NCBI GenBank assembly: GCA_037013495.1
Contig: CM072803.1
Span: forward strand, 57,053,627 to 57,117,626
Length of the DNA stretch: 64,000 bases
Direction of reading: 5' to 3'
Origin: Hippophae tibetana
Lineage: Eukaryota; Streptophyta; Magnoliopsida; Rosales; Elaeagnaceae
This document shows positions 24,449 to 35,870 of this stretch, in pieces. Under the pieces are notes generated by a model. It saw nothing but the letters and a program-made list of their open reading frames with translations. It was not told the origin of the DNA and searched no databases. The position numbers were made by a program, and so were the translations under genes. Every line of letters begins with the position of its first letter. The stretch's first letter is position 1.

Positions 24449-26791
24449 TGATCAATGTCATTTTATAGATATATTTGTGAATCAATTCTCATATATTTAC
24501 AATAAATTATTATTTCCTATGCATTTTATGTGTTTTTTTTGTGTTATACAAGTATTAGGGGATGAAGAGATCAAAAAAGGAAAAAAATTATTTAAAGAAC
24601 AAATAGGACACCTAATCGATCGAGAAGTCAGGGCATCAATAACAAGCAAGATTTAATCATTCCAAAAAGGTATTTTTTTCAATGAGAACCAAATCTATCG
24701 GCAAGCATTGATTGAGCTTTAATCGACAATTCTCTACTTGGAAATCGTAAAGGTTAGATCGATTTAGAAATGATCTATATCAATCAAGACATCTAGTCAT
24801 CACTCAAATTTGAAATTGTTTATAATGAAATTTTAGTCAATTAGACCAAGCAAACTCTAATCCAACTCAAATTAGAATTGAACATACACTATATAAACAA
24901 CCTAATGGGTCATCAAAATTGGAGCCCCATTATTCTCGTGTTTGTGTGTTGGCTTCCTAAGTATAAAATATGTTGTCTATTTATTTTTCTTAGTATATCT
25001 ATCTTCCTTTGTGTAAGCCAAGTTACTGTGGATCAGTAATACACACACACAAACACATACACATATTTAGGTAAACTTTGTATGCGAGTATGTTTACACA
25101 CATCGTGAGGGTTGGTTGTCATATTGTGCATGTGAGGTTGAGAGTTATGATTTTTGAAAAACAAGCCGTATTTACTGCTTATGTTTTTGGTTTGTATTGG
25201 GTACGTGTATTATTGGATTTTAACGCAGCAATTTTGGAAACAAAAAATATAATTTTTAGCATCTCGCCACCAAGCTTACCACCACCCTCACCACCACCTT
25301 TGGCAAGGTAGTGGGCAAGGTTTCTAGGGCGGTAAATGATGTAGTGGTCATTTGAGACTCTATAAATACCGCATCTCTCTCAACTCTTGACCCATTGTTT
25401 TAGTATCAAATTTCTAGCAAAATTTGCACTAAGATTTATATCAATTATTTATGTTATTATAGAGATATTAAATTTGAGTATGGGTAATTTTGAGCATAGT
25501 TATCAAATATTTCTCTATGTTACTACATGGTTTGCATTTTACCTCGTTATATTACCTATTTTGCATTATCATTTATTGAACTAGTACAATCTGAGTTTGT
25601 TGTGTATATGTTTCAACATATTAAAGTATAAACTCAGACTAGAAAGCATTTTTGTTTTTACTAGCTTTCTATTTTGTTGTATAAGTTATTTGTGTTACAA
25701 TATTATATTATTTGTATTTTGTTTTGTGTATGACTTAAGTGTTTTATATTCTACTTCTTACGAGTTAAGTTTGAATCTTTTAGGAGTCTATTTCTCCTTA
25801 CCCTAGTTGTGAAATGTGTCATGGTTTCTTTCAAAAAGATAAGAATCACTACAAGAAAATTTATATGAGTAACAAGAGAACATCAAGAGCAAATTTTGGT
25901 GGAGATTTTGAAGAGAGTATTGAAGATTTTCATAACTTTTCTTAATCACATTCTTTATAGTTTTCTATTATTATAATGTTGATTATTCTAGAATTTAAGT
26001 CTAGCTAAACTAATAATTTGATGGTGGAAAATTTTGAGCCCTAAACAATGGTTTAATTGATTTAATAGCATTACAATTTTAGTTTCAATTCTTAAATCTT
26101 TATGTGTCAATTCTATGTTTAAATGTTGAAACTATGCATTTATGAATTAGAGTGATCAACTAGTTTATTACATGAATATTTTTATTCCTAGTTTAAGATG
26201 TTAGTACGTAGTCCTTCATATTCTTATTCAGAGTAGTACCTTGTGGTTCTTGTCATAAGTAGGGTTAAATGCTTATGTTAAAGGTTAAACAATGATCTTA
26301 ATCTTGTCTAGTTTAGTTATTATCTTTTTAGATCCTAATGTAATGAATGAATTATATCTAATAAGTGTACCACTAGGTTGTTCAAGATTTAGGTTGAATA
26401 ATAACCATGTCATTATTTCAATAGACGGTAAGAAAATGTGGTAAAAGTTTTAAGTGGATATAGACTAAGAATTCAAGAATAGTTTTAAATTGTGAGAGTG
26501 ATTTAGAATTTAAGAATCTAATTTTCATTGAGGACATGTTTTATTAATTGTAAGCTAGTGGTGAGGATAATCCCATAATCATATATTTCTCATTATTCTT
26601 GTGCAATTAACCTTTATTGTTTTACGTTATTTTATTAACAAAAAATTAAAACTCTCATTCTTAATTAACACACTAATGAACTAATAATAATAAGTAGGCA
26701 TTGTTACCAATTCTTATGGGTACGATAACCCTTTGTTCTTAAATTACATATCAATTGTACATGACCACACATACTTGTGTGTTATTAATCA
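24449..26791 (+). repeat. Athila-like 5' LTR (A), carrying a nested insert
   Basis: Collinear with 30663-32048: shared TGTCATTT start area, TATTTACAATAAATTATTATTTCC, GGGGATGAA, and the TAGTGGTGAGGATA-TCCCATAATCA tail. The ending ATTAATCA is followed by a primer-site-like sequence at 26802. Confidence 0.75.
24920..25833 (+). repeat. probable solo LTR nested in LTR A
   Basis: Comparison with LTR B, where CATCAAAAGATAAGAA is continuous (31150-31165), shows that 24920-25833 is extra. The insert starts TG and ends CA. It is flanked by AAAAT and AAAAG, a near 5-bp duplication, and has a TATA box (TATAAATACC, 25361-25370) in its middle. It has no coding content. These are the marks of a solo LTR left by LTR-LTR recombination; the family is unknown. 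Confidence 0.65.
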
Positions 26792-26801
26792 TGTATATTT
26801 T

Positions 26802-26819
26802 TGGTTCCATTATCCGGGA
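26802..26819 (+). other. Athila-type primer binding site
   Basis: TGGTTCCATTATCCGGGA matches the common Athila/Tat form TGGCGCCGTTGCCGGGGA at 13 of 18 positions. It begins ten bases after the end of the left LTR. Confidence 0.6.
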
Positions 26820-26929
26820 TTGAATTTACAATTACTCTAATATTTATAGTTGTTTTATTTTTACTTTTAAATTTTTCTATTTTTGTTTTCCTAAATTTTT
26901 TTGAGTTCTTGATTCTAGGTAATTGTTGG

Positions 26930-28080
26930 ATACAAAAAAACACTCTTGCAACTTGGGATCAAGAGGATCAATTAACCCACTATAAGAAAAGGAAACATAA
27001 TCTACTTTTCAAGTGATTTCAAATATAAGAAGGAAGACATGGCAATGGTTGCTCCAACTATTAAGGAGTTAGCTACACTAGACTTGGAATAGTAACTCTT
27101 TAGCTTGGTTTTGAACTTAAATTTGAATTAATATATTTTTTACCTATTTTCAAAGGTTTAGCTAGAGAAAAACCAAACAAACACTTAAAGAAATTCATGT
27201 AATCTGCTCCAACAAGAAACCAATTGGGATCATAGAGGAGAAAATCAACCTTAGGGCCTTTTCCATTCTCACTTGCTGACAGTGTAAGTGACTCTACTAC
27301 CTCCCTTCAAGTACTATCATCACATGGGATGATATGACAAAATTATTTCAAGAAATTCCCTTTCAAAACTCCAAGGAAACACTCATTAGAAAAGATATTT
27401 GTAGTATATGGCAACCCAATATGATATCTTATATGAGAACTAGGAGAGATTCAAGAGGTTATGTGCCAACTACCTCCAAAACCAAATTAATTAGTAGCTT
27501 CTTCTTTGATATATTTGTTAGGGACTTTTTCCTATGGAGAGAAGCATGATAGATGTTGCTAGTGGAGGAAAAATGGTAAATAAAACCCTAGTTGAGGCAA
27601 GAAACTTAATTGCAACTATGGCTTCTAATTCTCAACAATTAGGTACTCGTAGTAAATCATAAGGCAATATAAATTAGGTAAGCACCAATTCTCACCTTGA
27701 GCAACAAATAAATAATTTTAATACTTTGATGCAATAGTTGGCTATTGGAAAAAATTAGACTTGTGGTTTATGCTCTACAGTGGGACATCCCTCTAATATA
27801 TGTCCTACTCTTCAAGAGAATAACTATGAACAAGCTAAGGTTATTGGAGTATTTCAAGCACAAAAGCCCATATATAATCCTTATTCTAACATGTATAATG
27901 TAGGATTAATGGATCATCCAAATCTAGCTATTCATGCAGCAATCATGCAACCTCCAATCACCAACTTGGTTTCCCTAGTCCTAGGTCACCTTAACAATAT
28001 CAACCTAGACCATAACCTCAGCAAAAATCTCAAGGTAAATCTCTAGTTGACTTTCCCATAGCTTTGGCCACTAGCAACAC
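26930..28080 (+). pseudogene. Athila-like gag, decayed
   Basis: Readable landmarks: a gag start (PTIKELATLDL, ~27059-27090), TWDDMTKLF (27317-27343) with the following IRKDIC, the MIDVASGGKMVNKTLVEARNL segment (~27549-27610), a CGLCSTVGHPSNICPTLQE knuckle (27763-27815), and QKPIYNPYSNMYNVG (27861-27905), the normal Athila order. The last ~270 bp (27780-28046) are open; upstream there are several stops. Gag is the structural protein of the particle. Confidence 0.75.
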
Positions 28081-29100
28081 TAAATTTAGCAAGATGTCTA
28101 AGCTTAAATTCAAAATCTTAAGACATAAGCGAGCCAAGTGACCAAAACTATATGAAGGTTAAAAGCAAAAGTATCTAGTAAGCACCCTTCACAAATTATG
28201 ATCAACCCCAAAGAGATTGTCAATTGTATTACCCTAAAAAGTGACACATAGTTGGAAAAGCCTAAACAAGTCCCCAAAAATGTCAAGCCAAATTGGTAGA
28301 CTATCCAAAAGAAAGATCTTGAGGAAGATAAAACCACCCACAAGAAGCTAAGTTAGCATCTAAGGTAGTATCAAAACCTCTAATTTCTACCTATGAACAT
28401 GTTTTTACTTTTACTAATAGGTTTAGAAGCATAGAGAAAGAAGAACATGAAAGTGTAATTTTGGATACTTTTTAAAAAAGTGCAAGTCCACATCCAACTT
28501 CTAAATGCTATCAAGATAGTACCTAAATATGCCAAGTTCGTTAAGGAACTATGCACCACTAAAATAAAACTCAATGGTAATTAAGTGGTAAGTGCAGGGA
28601 AAAATGTGTCTAAAGTGTTAAAAGAATGGTCCCAACCAAGTGTATGGACCCAGGTAGTTTCACCATCTTGGTAAGGATAGGTAATACAAGACTTGAAAAA
28701 CCTATGTTATATTTAGGAGTATCTATTTATGTCATGCATTTTAATAATTATACCTCATTAAATTTAGGTCCTTTAAAAAGAAGCACATGTCATTATACAA
28801 CTTTCTGATATGACTAATATCTATCCTAAAAGTGTTATTGAGGATGTCTTAGTGCAAGTGGATAAGATGATCTTCCAGGTGGACTTCTATGTATTGAATA
28901 TAAGTGATGATTCACACATCATGTCCAGACCATTATTGTTGAGGAGACAATTTATGAAAACAAAATTCACCAAGAAAATGGGCATAACAGTGAGCTAACT
29001 CTTTAGTTTGATGGGGGAGATAAGCCACTTCAACTTCTTTGCAGCAATGAAGTACCCAGATGATGTTGAAGATGACTTTGGATGAGAAGTAGATGAGTCA
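28081..29100 (+). pseudogene. Athila-like gag end and aspartic protease, decayed
   Basis: It contains the gag-protease joint (NPKEIVNCITLKSDT, about 28205-28250; normally 'VNPKENCKAITLRSGK'), the VHIQLLNAIK-VPKYAKFVKELCTTK-type segment (~28490-28560), and a protease core: CMDPGSFTILVRIGNTRLEKPMLYLGVSI (~28640-28720). The catalytic 'LDLGAS' reads LYLGVS, so the active-site Asp is lost. Next come EDVLVQVDKMIFQVDFYVL (28840-28895) and RPLLLRRQFM. It then passes straight into the 3' non-coding region; RT is absent. Confidence 0.75.
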
Positions 29101-29984
29101 AGTAACAATGTTAAACCAAGCACTTTGTTGGAGGCAACCCACCATATTTATTTTTTTATTCATTTTTTACTTATTTTTGCATTGCATATATGCATGTTCT
29201 TACATTGAGTACAACATAAGAATTAAGTGTAGATGAGTGTAAACATATTACTATCTTTATTTTCTTAAGTTTTATTAGTTTAACATGTTTTAAAATATAT
29301 TGTTTAGGATTAGTACGCTCTAAGTAGCAAATTGATTTTAAATTTTAGGATTATTTATTGCATTTTAAAGATATTTAGGATGGATAAATGGGCTTGGAAA
29401 CAATAATCATATGTTTCATCCTTTTTTTCTCGTATCTTTGATCCTAAATGCTCAAAAATATAAGGTTTTGCATGATGATGAATGTTAGTAGAATATTGAT
29501 ATTGTTCTTTAGAAAATGCAAAATTTGTGATAATGTAGCTCAAAAAATGCATACACAGTAGCTAATTTAGTGATATGAAGATTTATGTCTTTGAATTTTT
29601 GAAGGGCTATATATGTTAATTTCTTAGAATGTTATTTTAATTTCAATAAGTATGATTAGGTTGTTAGAACTTTTGTTTATATTTATCAAAGCGGATGTTA
29701 ATGGAGTATTTTCTGAAAAAGGAATAAGGCATTAGAATTAACCATTTAGCCAAATTGCTCTACCCTTAATGTTGTTGTTCTTATAAGAACAACCCCTTTT
29801 AGCATACCAATTTGAACCTACATCTGTCAATTGTTTATACACATTCTTTACCATTGAATCAAACAATACCTTATAGTTCAAGAAAATAGAGTTGCATAAA
29901 AAGATGATAGACCATGAAAATACTAGAATAAGATTTAAGAGTGCCAAATTGTAATATAATTGATAAAAAAAGTATAAAATAGAG

Positions 29985-30055
<71 letters not shown>

Positions 30056-30662
30056 AATAATGAGGGGACAACCTAAAAAGAAATATCAAAAAGGGGCTTA
30101 GTATTGACAAAAAAAAATGGCAAAACCAGAAAAGAGATTTATAATAATTCTTGGGTAAAAAATAATCGACCCTATTTGACATGATTAGGTTTAGGACTAT
30201 ATTGTTCATAGATATATTTTTCTTACCCTATTGACTCATGAAATTTTTCTTTTCCTTTTCCCTTTCATTTGATTGAACCAACAAGCATTAGCCTTGTTAC
30301 AATAAAATGAAAGACCATTTTATTATAGAACATACCTTCGATAAGTAGAGATATAACTATAAGGTATCCTATGGTGCTTAATCTAACTCTAGAAATATGG
30401 CGATGTTTTAGATGAATGCTCGTAGGCTTTACTAATTTAAATTACATAGTTTAACTGTCACTAATAATATTATTACACACACCCATGTTGAGCTATATTA
30501 TTAAGGCGAATGCTAAAGCCAAGAAATGGTTATAGACCTTGCTAATGTTTGATAGATGTTGGATCATTGGTGCTATTAAAAATGAAATATTGGAAACTAT
30601 ATTTGGGATGTCTTATTTTTCCTTTTGATCAAAGACTAACAAAGAATAGGTACGAGAGAGTT
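29101..30662 (+). other. Athila-like 3' non-coding region with polypurine tract
   Basis: It begins with TTGTTGGAGGCAACCCA (29126-29142), the sequence that normally follows the last Athila reading frame. After 1.5 kb of AT-rich DNA it ends at a purine-rich GTACGAGAGAG (30650-30660) just before LTR B. The 112-codon minus-strand frame here is only a translated microsatellite. Confidence 0.65.
29986..30063. repeat. trinucleotide microsatellite (TAA)n(TGA)n(TAA)n
   Basis: About ten TAA units, then about thirteen TGA units, then a few TAA units, with no interruption. Confidence 0.95.
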
Positions 30663-32048
30663 TCATCGTTGTCATTTATATATGTATTTATGCTTCAATT
30701 CCTACGTATTTACAATTAATTATTATTTCCTATAAGTTTTATGCATTTATTTTGTGTTATACAGGCATTGGGGGATGAAATGAGCATAAAGAGACATAAA
30801 TATGTATTTAGAGTAAAAAAAAAGATACTCGATTGATCAAGCTCTGATTGAGATCAATCGAGGATTCAAGAAGGAACAACAAGTAAGGCTCGATCAATCC
30901 ATAAAGGGACTCAATTGGGCACCAATTTTATTGATCAAGCATCAATCAAGCTTTGATTAATTGCTCTTGATTTGAAAATTTCAAAGGTTAGATCAATCAA
31001 AAAAAGATCTCTATCAATTGAGACATCTAATTAGCACTAAAATTTCACATTTTCAATACCAAATTCTAATTCTGGTCATTGGATAGATAAAATTCTAGTC
31101 TAACTCGAAATAGGCTTGAAAATACACTATATAAAGAACCTAAGAAGTCATCAAAAGATAAGAATTGCTACAATGAACAAGAGAGATCAAAGAGCACATA
31201 AGGGCAACTTTTGGGGGAGATTTTGAAGAGAAGATTTAAGAATTTCATAAGCTTTTCTTAATCCTCTTCTTTATAGTTTTTCATTATTATAATGTTGATT
31301 CTTTTAGAATATTTGTCTAGCTAAACTAATAATATGATTGTGAAAAATTCAAAGCCTTGGACTATGGTTTAATTAATTTAATTTCAAGATAATTTTAGTT
31401 TCAATTCTTGATTCTTGATGTGTTCAATTCTATGTTTAAAATTTGAAACTATGCATGTATGAATTAGAATGATGAATTAGTTTATTGCATGAATATATTT
31501 ATTTCTAGTACCTTATGGTTGCAGTTATAAGTAGGGTTGAACACCTACGTTAAAGGTTAAGCAATGATTTTAATCTTTCCTGGTTTAATTGTCACCTTTT
31601 TAGATCTTAATGCAATGAATGAATTAAATCTAGTAAGCATACCTCTAGGTCATTCAAGATTTTGGTTGATTAATGATCTTATCATTAATTCAATACATGT
31701 TTATAAAAGGTCGAAAGTCTTAAGCGGACCTAGACTTCTATGTTGAAGTTAAGAATCCAATAATGATTTTAAATTATGAAAGTGATTTAGAATTTAATAA
31801 ATTAATTTCCATTCATGGAATTTTTAATTAAATTTTAGGCTAGTGGTGAGGATAGTCCCATAATCACATATCTCTCGATATTGTTATGCATTTCACCTTT
31901 ATTGATTTTTGTTAATTTTTTCACAATCAAAAATAAATATTTACTAACCTTAACATACTAATGAACTAGTAATTAGGAGTAGACATTGTTACCAAATCAT
32001 TTTTCTTAAATTGCTTATCACTTGTACACAATTATGTATAATTAAGCA
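30663..32048 (+). repeat. Athila-like 3' LTR (B)
   Basis: Collinear with LTR A. It ends at AAGCA (32044-32048), where Tat gag resumes. It holds the CTCGATTGATCAAG / GATCAATCGAGG palindromic words near 30830-30870. Confidence 0.75.
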
Positions 32049-32760
32049 TTTTTAATCTTGCCATATGTGTTGATCAGTTGGGCCACTTCTGCAAGGTAGT
32101 GGGGAAATATTTCACCATATCCCTCAATTGAGCTGCATCATGTAGGGCCTAGTACAAGTCAATGATGACTATTGATTTTGGGTAGTCTCTTACTTATATT
32201 TTTTCATATTTGAATCTATCCAAAAAGTGTTTCAAAGATTCATATTTTCCATGTTGCAAGTGCTTCAACTATGCCATAGCCTTTAGCCTTCTCTTCTTGG
32301 TTGAGAAGTGTGAGAAAAAATATCATCCAAACTCTTGAAATGAACCAATGGTATTGAGCTTAAGGGTACAATACCAAGTTTTAGCCTTGTCCATCAATGT
32401 CAGGTGAAATGCTTGGAATCTTAACGCATCACTATAGGTGAAAATCCCCTGGCTTGGATCCAGTAGTGACCTTTTACATCACTCGTTTGTCCCTACCTTG
32501 CTACAAGTATAACCTTGTGCGTTCAGGGTATTAAAATATGTTGCATGTATTGCTTCTAGGATAGGGACAAGCTCAAAATTTTGTCTCTAGTTGACACTCT
32601 AGGATGGTCATGATTGTGTTCTTCATCATGTCAATATAGGGTTCCATTTATGCTTTCATTCTCTTGGTGAACTGGCATAGGTGTGGAATCTACTACTCTA
32701 ATAGATCATGAGAGAGCCAGAGAAATTGGTGGTTGAATGGATGAATTAAAGATCAATTAG
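32049..32760 (-). pseudogene. Tat/RIRE2-like gag, N-terminal part, decayed
   Basis: Read downward from about 32760: MPVHQENES, a FTLEI-type stretch, DSKHFT, SIPLVHFKSLDDIFSHTS (~32300-32350; normally 'SIxSFxxLSxxFxxHF'), SQPRREG, then FETLFG and a DYPKS region. It ends at the Athila insertion border. The gag continues at 24448. Many stops. Confidence 0.65.
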
Positions 32761-33012
32761 GCCTAATGATTGTTGGTTAAGGCCTAAGCTTTGGAATGGT
32801 TTATCATTTCTCTTAAAAGTACAAAGGATCAAGTTTGTTAATGACTTTGCAAATAAAATGTATGGAATACCTTTTTTCAAAAAGCCTTACATAACTTTAG
32901 TAGAACATTGGCCATTTTCCAAATACTTGAATAAATTTGTAGATGAATATTAGGAGAACACTTATGAGTATCTTTTCAAAGATTTTATTTTTTAGCCAAC
33001 AAAACACTCTTA
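32761..33012 (-). other. Tat-like 5' leader
   Basis: Non-coding DNA between the gag start and the primer site of the minus-strand Tat-like element. Confidence 0.4.
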
Positions 33013-33031
33013 TTTTTCACAAATGGTGCCA
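33013..33031 (-). other. Tat-type primer binding site
   Basis: On the minus strand TGGCACCATTTGTGAAAAA, close to the Tat/RIRE2 form TGGCGCCGTCTGTGGGAAC. It fixes the orientation of the Tat-like element. Confidence 0.6.
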
Positions 33032-33510
33032 GATGTTGATGTCGATTTTTTTCCACACCAAATAGGATGGTTATCTTTGGATCTGCAAGAGAGTGAAACT
33101 TATTAGGATGTCAAACTACCAGGAGATGGTGGCCTTTAGTCCTTTGATTCTTGAGTCAATTATAGGATTGATAGAAAGTAGAGAAGTTTAAGGTCTTGCA
33201 TTTTGATGAATAGAAAAGAGAGTATTTGTGGATGTCATTCTCAATTATGAAAGAAGAGTATAGATCTTATGTGAAGTATATAATAATGAATATATACAAG
33301 GATTAGAAATAAGATTATGTGCATCCCTTACTTATATAGATAGACTTTGTTTAGGATCGTGATTATTTCTCCATAATTATATCTTTCAAAAAAATTAGAG
33401 GATGATTATTGATCATTTATCTCTTTCTAGAGCTTATCTAATAAATATGATCATCTGATAACTCAACGTTTACTGAGCTAGCTTGGGAGATATTATGCTA
33501 ATTAACACAA
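33032..33510 (-). repeat. Tat-like 5' LTR (minus strand), outer border uncertain
   Basis: Lies on the LTR side of the primer site. A TATATAAGTAAGGGATG-type TATA region occurs on the minus strand near 33325-33345. No 3' partner was found in the window; the other end of the element seems lost near 23285. Confidence 0.45.
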
Positions 33511-33990
33511 CTTTTCACTCGCCATGTAGCATATATTAAATTACACCTAACACTTTATTATAAATTAAACTAACAATTTAAATTAAAAATGTTCAACTCC
33601 AAAAAGAAATTGACATTAAAAATGCACTTGATAGGTTAACTTAATAGTAAATATATCCTTATCAATGATTTTTTGAAAAATTGTATAAAATAAAATCATT
33701 AAAACTTATATAACAAACAGATAACATTAAACAGGATTTAAATTTTGAAAATTTTTAATTAATCATAATTCAATTTGAATAAAATCCAATTAAATGTCAT
33801 TCAACGAATTTTTTTTGAAAAATTCCAAAAAATAATATGCCTAAAATTTATAATAACAAAAATAGTATCCCAATAATATTGAACATATTCAATTGGATGA
33901 CGTTAAACATTGAACAATCTAAATGGTTATTGTTCACTTCTAATTAGACGATATTCAAAATAAAATAATGTGTCATACCTTTTTTAATAT
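33511..33990. other. no gene seen; AT-rich
   Basis: AT-rich, non-coding on both strands. Confidence 0.5.
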
Positions 33991-33999
33991 TCTCTTTTC

Positions 34000-35870
34000 C
34001 TACTTTCCACACTCAACCCATGAATAAACAACACAACCAAGCACTCTCATATGATTGTATTTTACTAAATGTCTAATCCATACTTCTTTAACTGCCTTGA
34101 AGTCAAGGGCCATTAATGAGCATCTATTGATAAAATGCCTAGCTATAGTAATAACTTCATCCGAAAATATTAGGAGTAAGTTGACACCATAATACATACA
34201 CAAAACTCTCTTCAGAGAGCTCTCACTATCTTTTATGCTCGCCCACCTTGTTGAGGAATCCTAGGAATAATCTTGTGCATGATAATACCATTCTTTATAC
34301 ACAATTCAAAAAACATATTCATTATAGAACTCCAAACCACCTTCTATCCTGAAGTTATTCACCTTCATACCAATTTGGTTCTCAACAAGAAACCTTCACT
34401 CCTAAAACACCTTAATGGCTTCATCTCTACTTTTCAATAAATAAATAAAAATCTTTCTAGAGTAGTCATCAATAACAAAAAGAATTAGTGTGACACCACT
34501 CATTCATTGTAGCTCATCTAGCCTATGCAAGTCTAAATATGCGTACTACAATATGCCATCTCCCTTGCATCCTATCATAGAGAATGAAATTTTCTTATTA
34601 TTGCTAATTTGACATATCACATAAAATCATCTTGTTAATCAACCCATCACCAATAAATTTTCTCTTGTCTACTTCCTCCAATCCTTAAGCACTAATGTGG
34701 CCTAACCTCTTGTAATACGAATTCACATCCACTTCAGTGTAGGTATCCATAGCATTTTTAGTCTATGCAACATCATTAAGAATATAAAACCTATTTCTTT
34801 ATTTATCACAAAAATTCACTAATGAGTCCTTACACACCTTAATTTTACCTTATTTTCCTTTGAAACTAAAACTCATAATGACCAACATACTCAAGGAGAT
34901 AAATTTTTTTCTTTATCACCATATTGAAGACGTACTATGCCAATGCAAACAACTTCACAAGGATTATTATCCCCCATATTCATCGCACCATCATCCAATG
35001 ATTTATACTCAAGAAACAAACTCCAATAAGATGTAATATGGAATGAACACCCCAAGTTAGAGACCTAGATGCCACATTATCCACCATCCATTAGGATTGC
35101 AAGAGCTTTTGCATAATCATGACTTCTCATCCACCACTAAATATTTTCCAATGCTTGATGCTTTTGCCTTATGTCCTACCATTTTGAAGCAATCTTTTAT
35201 GATGTGATAGTGTTTTTGACAATGTAACATCTTATATTCCTCTTTGCTCTTTATGACTTATATCGAGAACAAAACTTATCGTTCAACTCTTTGCCTTTAT
35301 CACCTCTCCAACAACAAGTAAATAATGCATCACCACTACCACTGCCATCGAGATGTAGACCTTCCATCTTCAAATCCAACTCTCTTATTCTCAAGTAAGC
35401 AACCACTTACTCTAAAAAATTATATCTCTTCCATACTTGAGCCGCGTCTTCCCCTTACGACAAGACTTCAATATATTAAGCAACAAGCAATGTGTGAGAT
35501 CCTCATCATCAAGATCTTCTCAATATTGGCCAAGTTAGTAAAATTCCACCAAAACTCTAAAAGATTAGGCTCCAATCCCAATTACATATCCATCTTGAAA
35601 TTGAACAATTGTTCTTTCAAATGAAATTTTTGAGAAAAAGTATTTTGAGTATAGATCTCATCCAACATCTTCCATATACCCTTGCGATTACCTCATCTTG
35701 CACCACACGAATAACCTTATCATGCAAGCATAAATAAATGGAGGTAAAAGAGGTCCCTTCAAATTCCTTCTTTCAAGAATTGATGAACCCCACTAAAAAC
35801 TCCATATTACTATCCAAGGCTTGTGCTACCTTTCATTGATTCAAGATTGATTGGTATTGTTTTTTACAGA
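34000..35870 (-). pseudogene. Ty1/copia gag to integrase, decayed, minus strand
   Basis: Read downward from 35870: gag (SIYLCLHDKVIRVVQDE, ~35690-35740; a DEDLTHCLLL segment ~35500), a knuckle LHCQKHYHIIKDCFKMVGHKAKA (~35160-35230), a pre-integrase segment YYKRLGHISA-GLEEVDK (~34670-34720), and the integrase core FVIDDYSRKIFIYLL (~34430-34475), then NGLEFYNE, SSTRWAS and ALDFKAVKEVWI...MRVLGCVVYSWVE (34010-34120). It is truncated before RT. The first part of gag lies at 37431-37640, beyond an Athila-type LTR. Confidence 0.75.

Larger units (their letters stand above)
24449..32048 (+). mobile_element. Athila-like Ty3/gypsy element, internally deleted, with both LTRs
   Basis: Two related LTRs (24449-26791 and 30663-32048) bracket, in order, a primer site, gag, protease and a long 3' non-coding region. 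RT, RNase H and integrase are missing. The insertion splits a minus-strand Tat-like gag: its two halves lie exactly at the outer borders. The left LTR is enlarged by a 914-bp solo-LTR-like insert; without that insert the LTRs are about 1.43 and 1.39 kb. Flanks give no clean 5-bp duplication (TACTT against TTTTT), so borders may be off by a few bases. Confidence 0.8.

Noticed and set aside
29871..30209. 112-codon minus-strand frame with long His and Tyr runs
   Set aside because: It is a translated (TAA)n(TGA)n microsatellite inside Athila non-coding DNA.
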